From assembly GCA_029968055.1 (NCBI GenBank), contig JASCNX010000001.1, forward strand, positions 434,001 through 498,000: a stretch of 64,000 bases of DNA, in the 5' to 3' direction. The DNA is from Xenophilus aerolatus. Its GTDB lineage: Bacteria > Pseudomonadota > Gammaproteobacteria > Burkholderiales > Burkholderiaceae_C. Shown here in pieces: positions 1-11,555 of the stretch (positions are counted from its first letter, which is position 1; each line of letters begins with the position of its first letter). A program made the translations under genes and the position numbers. The notes beneath the pieces were generated by a model that had not been told where the DNA came from, did not search any database, and saw only the letters and a list, made by a program, of their open reading frames with translations.

Positions 1-833
1 AGGACGGCGACCGCGTGACCGTCGACTTCGAAGGCAAGATCGAGGGCGAGCCCTTCGAGGGCGGCAAGGCGGCCGACTTCCAGTTCGTGGTCGGCGAAGG
101 CCAGATGCTCAAGGAGTTCGAGGATGCCGTTCGCGGCATGAAGGCCGGCGACAGCCGCACCTTCCCGCTCGCCTTCCCGGCCGACTACCACGGCAAGGAC
201 GTGGCCGGCAAGCAGGCCGACTTCATGGTCACCGTGAAGAAGATCGAGGCCTCGCACCTGCCCGAAGTGAACGAGCAGCTCGCCAAGTCGCTGGGCATCG
301 CCGACGCGACGGTCGAAGGCCTGCGCGCCGACATCCGCAAGAACCTCGAGCGCGAAGTCAAGTTCCGCCTCCTGGCGCGCAACAAGACGGCCGTGATGGA
401 CGCGCTGATCGCCAACGCCGAACTGGACCTGCCCAAGTCGACGGTGCAGGCCGAAATCGACCGCATGGTCGAGGGCGCCCGCGCCGAGCTCAAGCAGCGC
501 GGCATCAAGGACGCCGACAAGGCGCCGATCCCGGCCGACATCTTCCGTGAGCAGGCCGAGCGCCGCGTGCGCCTGGGCCTGGTGGTGGCCGAGGTGGTGC
601 GCGCCAACGACCTGCAGGCCAAGCCCGAGCAGATCAAGGCCCACATCGACGAGCTGGCCGCCAGCTACGAGAAGCCCGCCGACGTGGTGCGCTGGTACTA
701 CGGCGACAACCGCCGCCTGGCCGAGGTCGAGGCCGTGGTGATCGAGAACAATGTGACCGAGTTCGTCCTGGGCAAGGCCAAGGTGAACGACAAGGCCGTC
801 TCCTTCGATGAGCTGATGGCCCAGCAGGGCTGA
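1..833 (+). CDS. tig: Trigger factor (ribosome-associated chaperone and peptidyl-prolyl isomerase), 5'-truncated
   Basis: The reading frame is open from the left edge (frame starting at base 3), so the N-terminal ribosome-binding domain and true start lie outside. The visible part opens in the FKBP-type isomerase domain ([15 protein letters not shown], then a glycine-rich core up to about residue 80) and continues into the long helical C-terminal chaperone arms, ending at TGA 831-833. Trigger factor binds at the ribosomal exit tunnel and shelters nascent chains. It is followed by clpP and clpX, the usual proteobacterial order tig-clpP-clpX-lon, which makes the assignment secure. A terminator-like hairpin starts 29 bases after the stop, so clpP probably has its own promoter as well. 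Confidence 0.96.
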   Translation, partial: DGDRVTVDFEGKIEGEPFEGGKAADFQFVVGEGQMLKEFEDAVRGMKAGDSRTFPLAFPADYHGKDVAGKQADFMVTVKKIEASHLPEVNEQLAKSLGIADATVEGLRADIRKNLEREVKFRLLARNKTAVMDALIANAELDLPKSTVQAEIDRMVEGARAELKQRGIKDADKAPIPADIFREQAERRVRLGLVVAEVVRANDLQAKPEQIKAHIDELAASYEKPADVVRWYYGDNRRLAEVEAVVIENNVTEFVLGKAKVNDKAVSFDELMAQQG

Positions 834-861
834 TCGGCCGGCCCGGGGGCCGTTTCGCCAT

Positions 862-895
862 GGGGCTTGTGCTTGGCGGCACAGGCCCCATTTCA
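862..895 (+). terminator. Rho-independent terminator after tig
   Basis: An 11-bp stem (862-872 with 879-889, one G-U pair) closes a 6-base loop and is followed by ATTTCATTCT. The tail is only moderately T-rich, so termination may be partial. Confidence 0.6.
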
Positions 896-914
896 TTCTG
901 GCGTTGGGCTTCCA

Positions 915-990
915 AGAAAACGCCGGGCCGCCCCAAGTTTTCTTGTCCCCCTCGGGGGGCGGGTCGGGGCTTGCCCGACCCTGGGGCGCG
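915..990 (+). repeat. GC-rich intergenic repeat with two small hairpins, upstream of clpP
   Basis: The tig-clpP spacer holds a CCCC/GGGG hairpin near 947-958 and a perfect 8-bp hairpin (961-968 with 974-981, loop GCTTG). From memory, similar CCCCAAG...CCCCCTCGGGGGG sequences are scattered between genes in Comamonadaceae, but no second copy is present in this window, so the repeat status is an inference. Confidence 0.4.
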
Positions 991-1018
991 TACAGTAGGA
1001 CTTCTTCCGGAGAGAAAC

Positions 1019-1627
1019 ATGAGTGCACACGAAACCCAGGCCCTCGGGCTGATCCCGATGGTCATCGAGCAGTCGGGGCGCGGCGAACGCTCCTTCGACA
1101 TCTATTCGCGCCTGCTCAAGGAGCGCGTGATCTTCCTGGTCGGCGAAGTGAACGACCAGACCGCCAACCTCGTCGTGGCGCAGATGCTCTTCCTGGAGAG
1201 CGAGAACCCCGACAAGGACATTTCCCTGTACATCAACTCGCCCGGCGGCAGCGTCACGGCCGGCATGTCGATCTACGACACCATGCAGTTCGTCAAGCCG
1301 GACGTGTCGACCATGTGCCTGGGCTTCGCGGCCAGCATGGGCGCCTTCCTGCTGGCGGCCGGTGCCAAGGGCAAGCGCTACTCGCTGCCGAATTCCAAGG
1401 TCATGATCCACCAGGTCCTGGGCGGCGCCCGGGGCCAGGCGACCGACATCGAGATCCAGGCGCGCGACATCCTGCGTACCAAGGACCAGATGAACCGCAT
1501 CCTGGCCGAGCGCACCGGCCAGCCCCTGGAGAAGGTCAAGGCCGACACCGAGCGGGACTACTACATGACCGCCGACGAAGCCAAGGACTACGGCATCGTC
1601 GACCAGGTCATCGCCCAGCGCAGCTGA
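1019..1627 (+). CDS. clpP: ATP-dependent Clp protease, proteolytic subunit
   Basis: 202 aa, the normal ClpP length. The catalytic serine sits in GFAASMGAF and the histidine in MIHQVLGG; the SPGG oxyanion-loop motif (INSPGGSV) is present. ClpP forms the tetradecameric peptidase chamber that works with ClpX or ClpA on tagged or misfolded cytoplasmic proteins. I chose ATG 1019 because it follows a clear Shine-Dalgarno (CCGGAGAG) and gives the family N-terminus; the frame is open further upstream only through the repeat-like spacer. A strong terminator follows 35 bases downstream, before clpX. Confidence 0.97.
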   Translation: MSAHETQALGLIPMVIEQSGRGERSFDIYSRLLKERVIFLVGEVNDQTANLVVAQMLFLESENPDKDISLYINSPGGSVTAGMSIYDTMQFVKPDVSTMCLGFAASMGAFLLAAGAKGKRYSLPNSKVMIHQVLGGARGQATDIEIQARDILRTKDQMNRILAERTGQPLEKVKADTERDYYMTADEAKDYGIVDQVIAQRS

Positions 1628-1662
1628 TCCCGGGCGTCCAGGCCGCCCGCGAGGGCATCACG

Positions 1663-1696
1663 ACGGCGTTTTCCCTCCGGGAAACGCCGTTTTTTC
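1663..1696 (+). terminator. Rho-independent terminator between clpP and clpX
   Basis: A perfect 9-bp stem (ACGGCGTTT 1663-1671 with AAACGCCGT 1682-1690) is followed by a run of six T at 1690-1695. It should separate clpP transcription from clpX at least partly. Confidence 0.85.
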
Positions 1697-1738
1697 TTTC
1701 GTTATCATTGGTCACTTCCCCCAGCGAGGCACTGTTAC

Positions 1739-3016
1739 ATGGCCGATAAAAAAGGCTCATCCAGCGAAAAGACGCTTTATTGCTCGTTCTGCGGCAAGAG
1801 CCAGCACGAGGTCAAGAAGCTGATCGCGGGCCCCTCGGTCTTCATCTGCGACGAGTGCATCGACCTGTGCAACGAGATCATCCGTGACGAGTTGCCGGCC
1901 GGCGAGGAAAGCCGCGAAGGCCGCGGCGACCTGCCGACGCCCGCCGAGATCAAGACCAACCTCGACAACTACGTCATCGGCCAGGAAGTGGCCAAGCGCA
2001 TGCTGTCGGTGGCCGTGTACAACCACTACAAGCGCCTGCGCCACAAGGAGCGCGCCGACAAGGGCAAGGGCGCGGACGAAGTGGAGCTCAGCAAGAGCAA
2101 CATCCTGTTGATCGGCCCCACGGGCTCGGGCAAGACGCTCCTGGCCCAGACGCTGGCGCGCCAGCTCGACGTGCCCTTCGTGATGGCCGACGCGACCACG
2201 CTCACCGAGGCCGGCTACGTGGGCGAGGACGTCGAGAACATCATCCAGAAGCTGCTGCAGAGCTGCAACTACGAGGTCGAGCGGGCCCAGCGCGGCATCG
2301 TCTACATCGACGAGATCGACAAGATCAGCCGCAAGTCCGACAACCCCAGCATCACGCGCGACGTGTCGGGCGAGGGCGTGCAGCAGGCGCTGCTCAAGCT
2401 GATCGAAGGCACCATGGCCAGCGTGCCGCCCCAGGGCGGGCGCAAGCACCCGAACCAGGATTTCCTGCAGATCGACACGACCAACATCCTGTTCATCTGC
2501 GGCGGCGCCTTCGCCGGCCTCGAAAAGGTCATCGAGGCCCGCACCGAGGCCTCCGGCATCGGTTTCGGCGCCGTGGTGCGCAGCAAGCAGCAGCGCAGCA
2601 TCACCGAGGTGTTCCGCGAAGTGGAGCCGGAGGACCTGATCAAGTTCGGCCTCATCCCCGAGCTGGTGGGCCGCCTGCCGGTGGTCGCCTCGCTGGCCGA
2701 GCTGAGCGAAGACGCCCTGATCCAGATCCTGACCGAGCCGCGCAATGCCGTGGTCAAGCAGTTCGCCAAACTGCTGCAGATGGAGGGGGTCGAGCTCGAG
2801 GTGCGCCCCGCTGCGCTGCGCGCGGTGGCCCGCAAGGCGCTGGCCCGCAAGACGGGTGCCCGGGGGCTGCGCTCCATCCTGGAGCAGTCGCTGATCGACA
2901 CCATGTTCGAACTGCCCAACGCCACCAACGTGGAAAAGGTGGTCGTCGACGAATCGACCATCGACGAGAGCAAGCCGCCGCTGCTCGTGTACCGCGAGGC
3001 GGCGAAAAAGGCCTGA
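1739..3016 (+). CDS. clpX: ATP-dependent Clp protease, ATP-binding subunit ClpX
   Basis: 425 aa, typical for ClpX. Order of domains: an N-terminal C4 zinc-binding domain (CSFCGKS...[10 protein letters not shown], residues about 14-42), Walker A GPTGSGKT (about residue 125), Walker [10 protein letters not shown], and the C-terminal small AAA+ domain with the ClpX hallmark TGARGLRSI. It unfolds substrates and threads them into ClpP. The start ATG 1739 lies shortly after the clpP terminator; the N-terminal zinc domain begins at once, so no upstream extension is needed. Confidence 0.97.
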   Translation: MADKKGSSSEKTLYCSFCGKSQHEVKKLIAGPSVFICDECIDLCNEIIRDELPAGEESREGRGDLPTPAEIKTNLDNYVIGQEVAKRMLSVAVYNHYKRLRHKERADKGKGADEVELSKSNILLIGPTGSGKTLLAQTLARQLDVPFVMADATTLTEAGYVGEDVENIIQKLLQSCNYEVERAQRGIVYIDEIDKISRKSDNPSITRDVSGEGVQQALLKLIEGTMASVPPQGGRKHPNQDFLQIDTTNILFICGGAFAGLEKVIEARTEASGIGFGAVVRSKQQRSITEVFREVEPEDLIKFGLIPELVGRLPVVASLAELSEDALIQILTEPRNAVVKQFAKLLQMEGVELEVRPAALRAVARKALARKTGARGLRSILEQSLIDTMFELPNATNVEKVVVDESTIDESKPPLLVYREAAKKA

Positions 3017-3078
3017 GTGCCGCCCGCAGGCCTTGACCTTACGACCGGCGCGCGTACTGCGCGCGTCCTGACGGTGCG

Positions 3079-3105
3079 CCGGCGCGATCTTGAAAATCGC
3101 GCCGG
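3079..3105 (+). other. Perfect 10-bp hairpin upstream of lon
   Basis: CCGGCGCGAT (3079-3088) pairs with ATCGCGCCGG (3096-3105) around a 7-base loop, 38 bases before the lon start. There is no T-run after it, so it is not a standard terminator; it may be a leader structure of lon mRNA or a protein-binding palindrome. A weaker 7-bp hairpin overlaps the clpX stop (3008-3034). Confidence 0.5.
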
Positions 3106-3143
3106 ATCGACCATCTTTGACCTATCCCTTTTCGAGGATCTCC

Positions 3144-5585
<2,442 letters not shown>

Positions 5586-5600
5586 TTCGGCGCGCGAGCG

Positions 5601-5630
5601 TTGCCGATACGGCCGAAAACGGTATATACT
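5601..5630 (+). promoter_or_regulatory. Sigma70-type promoter of the tRNA-Gly genes
   Basis: TTGCCG (5601-5606) and TATACT (5625-5630) are separated by 18 bases. They lie about 60 bases upstream of the first tRNA-Gly, downstream of the lon stop. Confidence 0.65.
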
Positions 5631-5690
5631 GCAAGGCTTCCGGCGACGGAAGAAAACAACAGCCAGTGCCTTGTCGCATCGGCTGGAAAC

Positions 5691-5766
5691 GCGGGAATAG
5701 CTCAGTTGGTAGAGCGCAACCTTGCCAAGGTTGAGGTCGACGGTTCGAGACCGTTTTCCCGCTCCA
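5691..5766 (+). tRNA. tRNA-Gly(GCC), copy 1
   Basis: 76 nt with an encoded CCA end. The cloverleaf is complete: acceptor GCGGGAA/TTCCCGC, D arm GCTCAGTTGGTAGAGC, anticodon loop TTGCCAA with anticodon GCC at 5724-5726, and T-loop TTCGAGA. It is identical base for base to the copy 101 bases downstream. Confidence 0.98.
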
Positions 5767-5791
5767 GTTTTCTTTCGCCTGTCTGAAATGT

Positions 5792-5867
5792 GCGGGAATA
5801 GCTCAGTTGGTAGAGCGCAACCTTGCCAAGGTTGAGGTCGACGGTTCGAGACCGTTTTCCCGCTCCA
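5792..5867 (+). tRNA. tRNA-Gly(GCC), copy 2
   Basis: Identical in all 76 positions to copy 1, anticodon GCC at 5825-5827, CCA encoded. The 25-base spacer (5767-5791) has no promoter, so both copies are probably processed from one transcript that ends at the hairpin at 5877-5904. Confidence 0.98.
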
Positions 5868-5876
5868 GTTTTCAAG

Positions 5877-5904
5877 AAAGGGAAGCATCTGCTTCCCTTT
5901 TTTT
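5877..5904 (+). terminator. Rho-independent terminator after the tRNA-Gly pair
   Basis: AAAGGGAAGC (5877-5886) and GCTTCCCTTT (5891-5900) form a 10-bp stem with loop ATCT, followed by seven T (5898-5904). Strong. Confidence 0.92.
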
Positions 5905-5929
5905 CAGGTGTGCCTCAGGCCGCCTGAAC

Positions 5930-6003
5930 GGCGCGATAGCAAAGCGGTTATGCCCCGGATTGCAAATCCGGTTAGACCAGTTCGACTCTGGTTCGCGCCT
6001 CCA
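5930..6003 (+). tRNA. tRNA-Cys(GCA)
   Basis: 74 nt with an encoded CCA. Acceptor GGCGCGA/TCGCGCC, anticodon stem CCGGA/TCCGG with loop TTGCAAA and anticodon GCA at 5962-5964. It follows the tRNA-Gly terminator by only 25 bases and no clear promoter is seen in that gap, so it may depend on read-through. Confidence 0.97.
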
Positions 6004-6012
6004 CCCACACGG

Positions 6013-6067
6013 AGCGGCCTCTGTTCAACGACGTTGATGACGGCGTGAAAAGAGGCCGCTTTGTTTT
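6013..6067 (+). terminator. Long-loop terminator after tRNA-Cys
   Basis: AGCGGCCTCT (6013-6022) is a perfect inverted match to AGAGGCCGCT (6051-6060), followed by TTGTTTT. The 28-base loop is long for a terminator. Confidence 0.6.
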
Positions 6068-6092
6068 GGGTTATCGTCGTTCAATTCCCGGC

Positions 6093-6185
6093 GCCCGGAT
6101 GGTGAAATTGGTAGACACAGCGGACTTAAAATCCGCCGCTTTCCTGTGAAGGGGCGTACCGGTTCGACCCCGGTTCCGGGCACCA
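6093..6185 (+). tRNA. tRNA-Leu(UAA)
   Basis: 93 nt class II tRNA with a long variable arm and encoded CCA. Acceptor GCCCGGA/TCCGGGC, anticodon stem GCGGA/TCCGC, anticodon TAA at 6127-6129. The next gene starts only 26 bases after its 3' end, so the two are likely on one transcript. Confidence 0.97.
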
Positions 6186-6211
6186 CATCCACGAGTACAA
6201 GGGAGCTGCTC

Positions 6212-6850
6212 ATGCCTCGCTACAACGCTCCATTCGAGATCCATGTCCACGGCGACGTGCCGCTGCGCTCGGACGTGACCTACGACCAGATCCAGGAGGC
6301 GCTCAAACCGCTGTGGACCTATGCTGGCGCCAAGTCGCTGGCCGACGGCGCCACCTCGTCCTACGAAGAAGAGCCCGGCATCCGCTACGAGCAGAAGGAC
6401 AGCATGCTGCAGATCTGCTGGACCGTCGCTGGCGACGAGGACTTCCGGCAGGCACTCGACGAGATGTGCATGGGCGTCAATGAACTGGCGGAGCAGGGTG
6501 CGGCCATCGAGGTCACCTTCTACGACACCGAGTTCGACGAAGAGGAAGACGGCGACCCCGAAGAGGAGTCGCGCGACGACTTCGTCATGCTCTTCGTCGG
6601 CCCCAATCCCGCCGCGATCATGCAGGTGCAACGCGACCTGCTGGTCGAGGACGTGGTCAACCTCATGGAACGTCACTTCGACGGCGCCGAACTCGGCGGC
6701 GTCGTGGCGGAGATCGACAAGCTCTTCAGCGACCGCTTCGATGCGCTCGTGAACTCGCTGGAGATCGGCAAGCGCCCACGTGGCGGCGGCACGGGCGGGC
6801 CCGGCGCGGGCGGCCATGGCGGCGGCCGTCGGCCCCGCCACCTCCACTGA
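6212..6850 (+). CDS. Conserved acidic cytoplasmic protein of unknown function
   Basis: 212 aa from ATG 6212, preceded by GGGAG. I recognise it as a conserved Burkholderiales family (start MPRYNAPFEIHVHGDVPLRSDV) without a known role; it may correspond to a DUF family, which I cannot confirm. No signal peptide or membrane segment. A strongly acidic stretch (FDEEEDGDPEEESRDD, about residues 110-125) splits two predicted alpha/beta halves, and the tail is Gly/Arg/His-rich (GGGTGGPGAGGHGGGRR), suggesting a flexible or nucleic-acid-contacting end. The start lies 26 bases after tRNA-Leu, and a strong terminator follows 24 bases after the stop, so tRNA and gene may form one transcription unit. Confidence 0.8.
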   Translation: MPRYNAPFEIHVHGDVPLRSDVTYDQIQEALKPLWTYAGAKSLADGATSSYEEEPGIRYEQKDSMLQICWTVAGDEDFRQALDEMCMGVNELAEQGAAIEVTFYDTEFDEEEDGDPEEESRDDFVMLFVGPNPAAIMQVQRDLLVEDVVNLMERHFDGAELGGVVAEIDKLFSDRFDALVNSLEIGKRPRGGGTGGPGAGGHGGGRRPRHLH

Positions 6851-6874
6851 GCCCTTCGCCACAGGCCACGACGG

Positions 6875-6900
6875 TGCCCGCTTCGGCGGGCATTTTCTTT
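6875..6900 (+). terminator. Rho-independent terminator
   Basis: TGCCCGC (6875-6881) and GCGGGCA (6886-6892) with a stable TTCG tetraloop, followed by TTTTCTTT. It closes the tRNA-Leu/6212 unit. Confidence 0.92.
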
Positions 6901-6959
6901 GGCGCTGCTGCCATGGGGCTCCGCTATGCTCGCGCCGTCCTGACCTCAAAGGCCTGCAC

Positions 6960-8276
6960 GTGGCGCTCTTTCCTTCCTCCGTGTTGCAGCCGGGCGTGCG
7001 CAAGCGCGAAGTCTTCGGCTGGGCGATGTACGACTTCGCGAACTCCGGCTACACCACCGTGGTCATCACGGCGGTGTTCGCCGCCTACTTCGTCGGCGGC
7101 ATCGCCGGGTCGGCGCCCTGGGCGACCTTCGCCTGGACACTGGCGCTGAGCATCTCGTACGCGCTCGTCATGGTCACGATGCCGGCCATCGGCGCCTGGG
7201 CCGACCGCCGCGCGGCCAAGAAGCGTGTGCTGGTGCTGGCCACGGCGGGCTGCGTGCTGGCCACGGCCGCGCTGGCGCTCACGCCGCGCTTCGCCTCGGG
7301 CAGCGCACCGCTCGCGGGCGTGGGGGTGGCCATGGCGCTGGTCATCGTGTCCAACACCTTCTACTCGTACGGCGAATCGCTGACCGGCGCCTTCCTGCCG
7401 GAACTCTCGACGGCCGAGGGCATGGGCAAGGTCAGCGGCTGGGGCTGGGCCTTCGGCTACGTGGGCGGCATGCTCACCCTCGGGCTGTGCCTGGCCTACG
7501 TGCTGTGGGCCCAGGCGCGCGGGTTGCCGGCTTCGCATTTCGTGCCGGTCACCATGCTCGTCACGGCGGCCGTGTACGGGCTGGCGGCGTGCGTGACCTT
7601 CGCCCTGCTGCCCGAGCGTTCGGCGCCGCAGCCGGGTCGCGCGGGAGGCGCCATGCGGCAATTGCTGCACACCCTGCGCGAAGCGCGCCGCTACCGCGAC
7701 TTCATGTGGCTGCTGGCCTGCACGGTGTGCTACCAGGGCGGCGTGGCGGTCGCGATCACGCTGGCGGCGATCTATGCCGAGCAGGTGATCGGCTTCGTGC
7801 CGCACGAGACGATGGTGCTCATCTTCGTGCTCAACCTCGCAGCCGCAGCCGGCGCTTTCGGCTTCGGCTACGTGCAGGACCGCGTCGGCCATCGCCTGTC
7901 GCTCGGCGCCACGCTGGTGGCCTGGGTGGTGGTGTGCATCGTGGCGGCGGCCGCCACCACCAAGGGCGGCTTCTGGGTCGCGGCCACCATCGCCGGCCTG
8001 GCGATGGGGTCCAGCCAATCTGCGGGTCGCGCCATGACCGGTGTGCTCGCCCCGCCGACGCAACTGGCCGAGTTCTTCGGCCTGTGGACCTTCGCCACAC
8101 GCCTGGCGAGCATCGTGGGCCCGCTGTCCTATGGTGCCATCACCTGGGCCAGCGGCGGCAACCAGCGCGTGGCCATCGTGGCAACGGCGGGGCTGTTCGT
8201 CGCCGGACTGGCGCTGCTCGCACCGATCGACATGCGGCGCGGCCGGGCGGCGGCGCAGCAGGGCGCCGCCCCGTGA
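6960..8276 (+). CDS. MFS transporter, UMF1/Atg22-like family
   Basis: About 438 aa with 12 predicted membrane helices. The opening REVFGWAMYDFANSGYTTVVITAVF is typical of UMF1-type major facilitator proteins (Pfam MFS/ATG22). Yeast Atg22 exports amino acids from the vacuole; the bacterial substrates are unknown. GTG 6960 is my choice because it places the conserved REVFGWAMYDFANSG motif about 17 residues in; the frame is open upstream through the previous gene and its terminator, which cannot be real coding sequence. GTG 6981 is an alternative. It converges on the next gene with one base between the stop codons. Confidence 0.85.
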   Translation: MALFPSSVLQPGVRKREVFGWAMYDFANSGYTTVVITAVFAAYFVGGIAGSAPWATFAWTLALSISYALVMVTMPAIGAWADRRAAKKRVLVLATAGCVLATAALALTPRFASGSAPLAGVGVAMALVIVSNTFYSYGESLTGAFLPELSTAEGMGKVSGWGWAFGYVGGMLTLGLCLAYVLWAQARGLPASHFVPVTMLVTAAVYGLAACVTFALLPERSAPQPGRAGGAMRQLLHTLREARRYRDFMWLLACTVCYQGGVAVAITLAAIYAEQVIGFVPHETMVLIFVLNLAAAAGAFGFGYVQDRVGHRLSLGATLVAWVVVCIVAAAATTKGGFWVAATIAGLAMGSSQSAGRAMTGVLAPPTQLAEFFGLWTFATRLASIVGPLSYGAITWASGGNQRVAIVATAGLFVAGLALLAPIDMRRGRAAAQQGAAP

Positions 8277-8277
8277 T

Positions 8278-9054
8278 TCAGGGTGCGCGCAGCGACTTCG
8301 GCACGCGGTAGCGCTCGCCGTCGTAGTGCAGCACCTCGGTGCTGTAGCGCGCGGATTGCGCGCGGTCGTGGCACTCGCCGTCGTCCTGCACCTGGGCGCG
8401 GCTCTGCGTCAGGCTGCGCGCCAGCGTCAGGTCGGCGTAGCCGTCGGTCCGGGCCTTGCCGACAGACAGCATCGTGCGCAATTGCTCGAACCGGCCATTG
8501 CAGCGCATGTCCCACTCGCCACCATCGCGCTCGACCTCCACCTCGTCGAGCACTTCACGCAGCCGGCTGCCCTGCGGCACGTACAGCCGCAGCGTTTCGC
8601 TCGATAGCGGGTTGGTGCGCGAGCTGCTGCTGTAGCGCACCCGCAGGCCGAAGGCGCGCGCATCGGCCGAAAGCACATAGCGCCCGGTGTCGATGCGGAT
8701 GTCCTGGATGCGGATCGCATCCTCCTGCAGCGCCTCGGGCTGGAACAGGCGAGCCAGCACCGTGTCGCGCTCGGTGTTGCCGTTGTCCGGGCGCTGGATC
8801 ACCAGCACCTCCAGGTCGAGGACCTTGCCGCGTGCCGTGGCCGTGCCGCTCACCAGTGGCAGCACCACGATGCTGCGCCCCGGATAGGCGGGCCAGGGCT
8901 TGCATGCTGCGAGCGATTCTTCGAGCTTGCGCTTGGGATGCAACTTGGCGTGCATGCGTTCGGCCAGGCCGCTCTCGCAGGCCGCGAGGGCAGGGGTGCC
9001 GGCCAAGACCGCCAGGGCGACAACGAGAAGGCAGGAAAGACGCCGGATGCGCAT
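8278..9054 (-). CDS. Exported protein of unknown function
   Basis: 258 aa from ATG 9054 (a GTG at 9075 would add seven residues; neither has a clear ribosome site). A signal peptide is obvious: MRIRRLSC, a hydrophobic core of about 15 residues, and a cleavage site after PALA, giving a mature ACESG start. The mature protein has several cysteines (CESG, ACKPW, MRCNG, GECHD) that could form periplasmic disulfides, and no lipobox. I do not recognise the family. It lies 21 bases downstream of murI on the same strand and may be cotranscribed, but murI offers no clue to its role. Confidence 0.75.
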   Translation of the reverse strand: MRIRRLSCLLVVALAVLAGTPALAACESGLAERMHAKLHPKRKLEESLAACKPWPAYPGRSIVVLPLVSGTATARGKVLDLEVLVIQRPDNGNTERDTVLARLFQPEALQEDAIRIQDIRIDTGRYVLSADARAFGLRVRYSSSSRTNPLSSETLRLYVPQGSRLREVLDEVEVERDGGEWDMRCNGRFEQLRTMLSVGKARTDGYADLTLARSLTQSRAQVQDDGECHDRAQSARYSTEVLHYDGERYRVPKSLRAP

Positions 9055-9075
9055 CCGGCGATTGTCGGCGCGCAC

Positions 9076-9927
9076 TCAGCGACTGGCGACGTCGCCGCGC
9101 GCAGGCCATGGCGCGGAAGCGGAAACTTTCGGCAAAGACGGCGGCGCAAGCCAGCGCGCCACCGCCGACTGCAGCAGCGCCAGGTCGGCGCTGCTGTGCA
9201 GCGTCAGGCCGGGCGCGGACGCCGGTGCGTCGGCCAGCAGGCCTTGGGCGGCGAGCAGCCGCCGTGCATGCAATGCGACCGGTACGCCGGTCTCGATGAA
9301 GCGCACGCCTGCCGGTGCCTGCGCATGCAGCAGTGGCGCGGCGAAGGGGTAGTGCGTGCAGCCCAGCACCACCGTGTCCACCTGGCCGGCCTCTGCACCG
9401 AACGGGCCCGCCGCCTCCATGTACCGGTGGCAGAGCGCTTCGGTCTTGACCGCATCGTCGCGCTCGATGGCGTCCGCCAGGCCATCGCAGGGCACCAGCC
9501 TGAACTGTGCCTGCCCCGCCAGTGCGGCGTGCAGCCGGCCGAATTTGGCACTGGCGAGCGTGCCACGTGTGGCCAGCACGGCGATGTGACCCGTCCGGCT
9601 GGCAGCCACCGCGGGCTTGAGTGCCGGTTCGAGCCCGATCACCGGCAACGCTGGCCACTGCGCCCGCAGCAGGTGGACCGCCGCCGCAGTCGCCGTGTTG
9701 CAGGCCACGACCAGCGCCTTGATGCCATGCGTGTCGACCAGTTCGTTCACCACGGCCAGCGTGCGCTCCGCCACGTAGGCATCGCCGCGCTCGCCGTAGG
9801 GAGCGTGGGCCGTGTCGGCGAAATAGACGAAGCGCTCGTGCGGCAGTTCGGCCTGCAGCGCGCGCAGCACGCTCAGGCCGCCGACGCCGCTGTCGAACAC
9901 GCCGATCGACCAAGCAGCGTTCGACAT
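9076..9927 (-). CDS. murI: Glutamate racemase
   Basis: 283 aa. It interconverts L- and D-glutamate for peptidoglycan. The two catalytic cysteines are in VACNTATAA and VLGCTHYPF, and the N-terminal [17 protein letters not shown] is the family signature. The start is uncertain: ATG 9927 is chosen, but the region is a 30-bp tandem repeat that reads SIGSTPNAA / [10 protein letters not shown] / WSIGVFDSG in this frame, and a GTG at 9984 would add 19 residues. Neither has a strong Shine-Dalgarno. It lies downstream of the class I fumarase, and the first repeat unit coincides with the conserved SIGVFD coding sequence. Confidence 0.93.
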   Translation of the reverse strand: MSNAAWSIGVFDSGVGGLSVLRALQAELPHERFVYFADTAHAPYGERGDAYVAERTLAVVNELVDTHGIKALVVACNTATAAAVHLLRAQWPALPVIGLEPALKPAVAASRTGHIAVLATRGTLASAKFGRLHAALAGQAQFRLVPCDGLADAIERDDAVKTEALCHRYMEAAGPFGAEAGQVDTVVLGCTHYPFAAPLLHAQAPAGVRFIETGVPVALHARRLLAAQGLLADAPASAPGLTLHSSADLALLQSAVARWLAPPSLPKVSASAPWPARGDVASR

Positions 9928-9985
9928 CTCGCCGATCGATCGTGCGGCGTTCGGGGTGCTGCCGATCGACCGGTCGGCATGCACC
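9901..9985. repeat. 30-bp imperfect tandem repeat across the murI start
   Basis: Three units begin with GCCGATCGA at 9901, 9931 and 9961. Units 1 and 2 share GCCGATCGA...GCGTTCG; unit 3 diverges after about 18 bases. Since 30 is a multiple of three, the repeat keeps the murI frame. It looks like a duplication of the first codons of murI outward into the fumA-murI spacer. Confidence 0.8.
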
Positions 9986-10004
9986 GCGAAAACGTTCCGC
10001 AGGC

Positions 10005-11555
10005 TCAAGCCGTTTCCAGCGCGATGCCCTTGAACTCGCCCGTGGCGATGCGCTTGCTCCACTCGGCCGGGCCGGTGATGTGCGCGCTGGTGCCGCCGGC
10101 GTCCACGGCCACGGTGACGGGCATGTCGACCACGTCGAACTCGTAGATCGCTTCCATGCCCAGGTCCTCGAAGCCCACCACCTTGGCGGTCTTGATGGCC
10201 TTGCTGACCAGGTAGGCGGCGCCGCCCACGGCCATCAGGTAGGCCGACTTGTGCTTCTTGATCGCCTCGATGGCGACCGGGCCACGCTCGGCCTTGCCGA
10301 TCATGGCGATCAGGCCCGTCTGGGCCAGCATCATCTCGGTGAAGCCGTCCATGCGCGTGGCGGTGGTGGGGCCGGCGGGGCCGACGGCCTCGTCGCCCAC
10401 CGGGTCGACCGGGCCGACGTAGTAGATGACGCGGTTGGTGAAGTCGACCGGCAGCTTCTCGCCCTTGGCCAGCATGCCCTGGATGCGCTTGTGCGCGGCG
10501 TCGCGGCCGGTGAGCATCTTGCCGTTGAGCAGCAGCGTGTCGCCGGGCTTCCAGCTCGCGACTTCCTCGGCCGTGAGCGTGTTCAGGTCCACGCGCTTGC
10601 TCTTGTTGTAGTCCGGCGCCCAGTCGATCTTGGGCCACAGGTCGAGCGAGGGCGCCTCCAGGTACACCGGGCCCGAGCCGTCGAGCACGAAATGCGCGTG
10701 ACGGGTCGCGGCGCAGTTGGGGATCATCGCCACCGGCTTGCTGGCCGCGTGCGTGGGGTACATCTTGATCTTCACGTCGAGCACCGTGGACAGGCCGCCC
10801 AGGCCCTGCGCGCCGATGCCCAGCGCGTTGACCTTCTCGTACAGCTCCAGGCGCAGTTCCTCGACCTTGGTGAGCGCCTCCTTGCGCGCGGCCTTGGCCT
10901 GCAGTTCGTGCATGTCGAGGTCGTCCATCAGGCTTTCCTTGGCCATCAGCGCGGCCTTCTCGGCCGTGCCGCCGATGCCGATGCCCAGCATGCCCGGCGG
11001 GCACCAGCCGGCACCCATGGTCGGCACGGTCTTGAGCACCCAGTCGACCACGCTGTCGCCCGGGTTGAGCATGACCATCTTGCTCTTGTTCTCGCTGCCG
11101 CCGCCCTTGGCGGCCACCGTCACCTCGACCTGATCGCCCGGCACGATCTCTGTGAAGATCACTGCAGGCGTGTTGTCCTTGGTGTTCTTGCGCTCGAACT
11201 GCGGGTCGGCCACGACCGAGGCGCGCAGCGTGTTGTCGGGGTGGTTGTAGCCGCGCCGCACACCTTCGTTGATCGCGTCGTCGAGGCTGCCGGTGAAGCC
11301 ACCCCAGCGCACGTCCATGCCCACCTTGAGGAACACGTTGACGATGCCGGTGTCCTGGCAGATCGGGCGGTGGCCGGTGGCGCTCATCTTGCTGTTGGTG
11401 AGGATCTGCGCCATCGCGTCCTTGGCCGCCGGGCTCTGCTCGCGCTCGTAGGCCTTGGCCAGATGGGCGATGTAGTCGGTCGGGTGGTAGTAGCTGATGT
11501 ACTGGAGCGCGGCCGCGATCGATTCGATGAGGTCCGCCTGCTGGATCGTCGTCAT
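10005..11555 (-). CDS. Fumarate hydratase, class I (iron-sulfur)
   Basis: 516 aa. This is the oxygen-sensitive [4Fe-4S] type (FumA/FumB-like), unrelated to FumC. It has the N-terminal alpha domain with the cluster cysteine in RPICQDTG (residue about 66), GWCPPGMLG and NCAATRH, and the C-terminal beta domain ([17 protein letters not shown]). It hydrates fumarate to malate in the TCA cycle. ATG 11555 is the family start ([20 protein letters not shown]). It is transcribed divergently from fumC with 168 bases between the starts, a pair that lets the cell exchange an iron-dependent for an iron-independent enzyme. Confidence 0.96.
   Translation of the reverse strand: MTTIQQADLIESIAAALQYISYYHPTDYIAHLAKAYEREQSPAAKDAMAQILTNSKMSATGHRPICQDTGIVNVFLKVGMDVRWGGFTGSLDDAINEGVRRGYNHPDNTLRASVVADPQFERKNTKDNTPAVIFTEIVPGDQVEVTVAAKGGGSENKSKMVMLNPGDSVVDWVLKTVPTMGAGWCPPGMLGIGIGGTAEKAALMAKESLMDDLDMHELQAKAARKEALTKVEELRLELYEKVNALGIGAQGLGGLSTVLDVKIKMYPTHAASKPVAMIPNCAATRHAHFVLDGSGPVYLEAPSLDLWPKIDWAPDYNKSKRVDLNTLTAEEVASWKPGDTLLLNGKMLTGRDAAHKRIQGMLAKGEKLPVDFTNRVIYYVGPVDPVGDEAVGPAGPTTATRMDGFTEMMLAQTGLIAMIGKAERGPVAIEAIKKHKSAYLMAVGGAAYLVSKAIKTAKVVGFEDLGMEAIYEFDVVDMPVTVAVDAGGTSAHITGPAEWSKRIATGEFKGIALETA

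Noticed and set aside
5691-5867. Two 76-base identical repeats, possible CRISPR or duplication unit
   Set aside because: They are complete tRNA-Gly genes.
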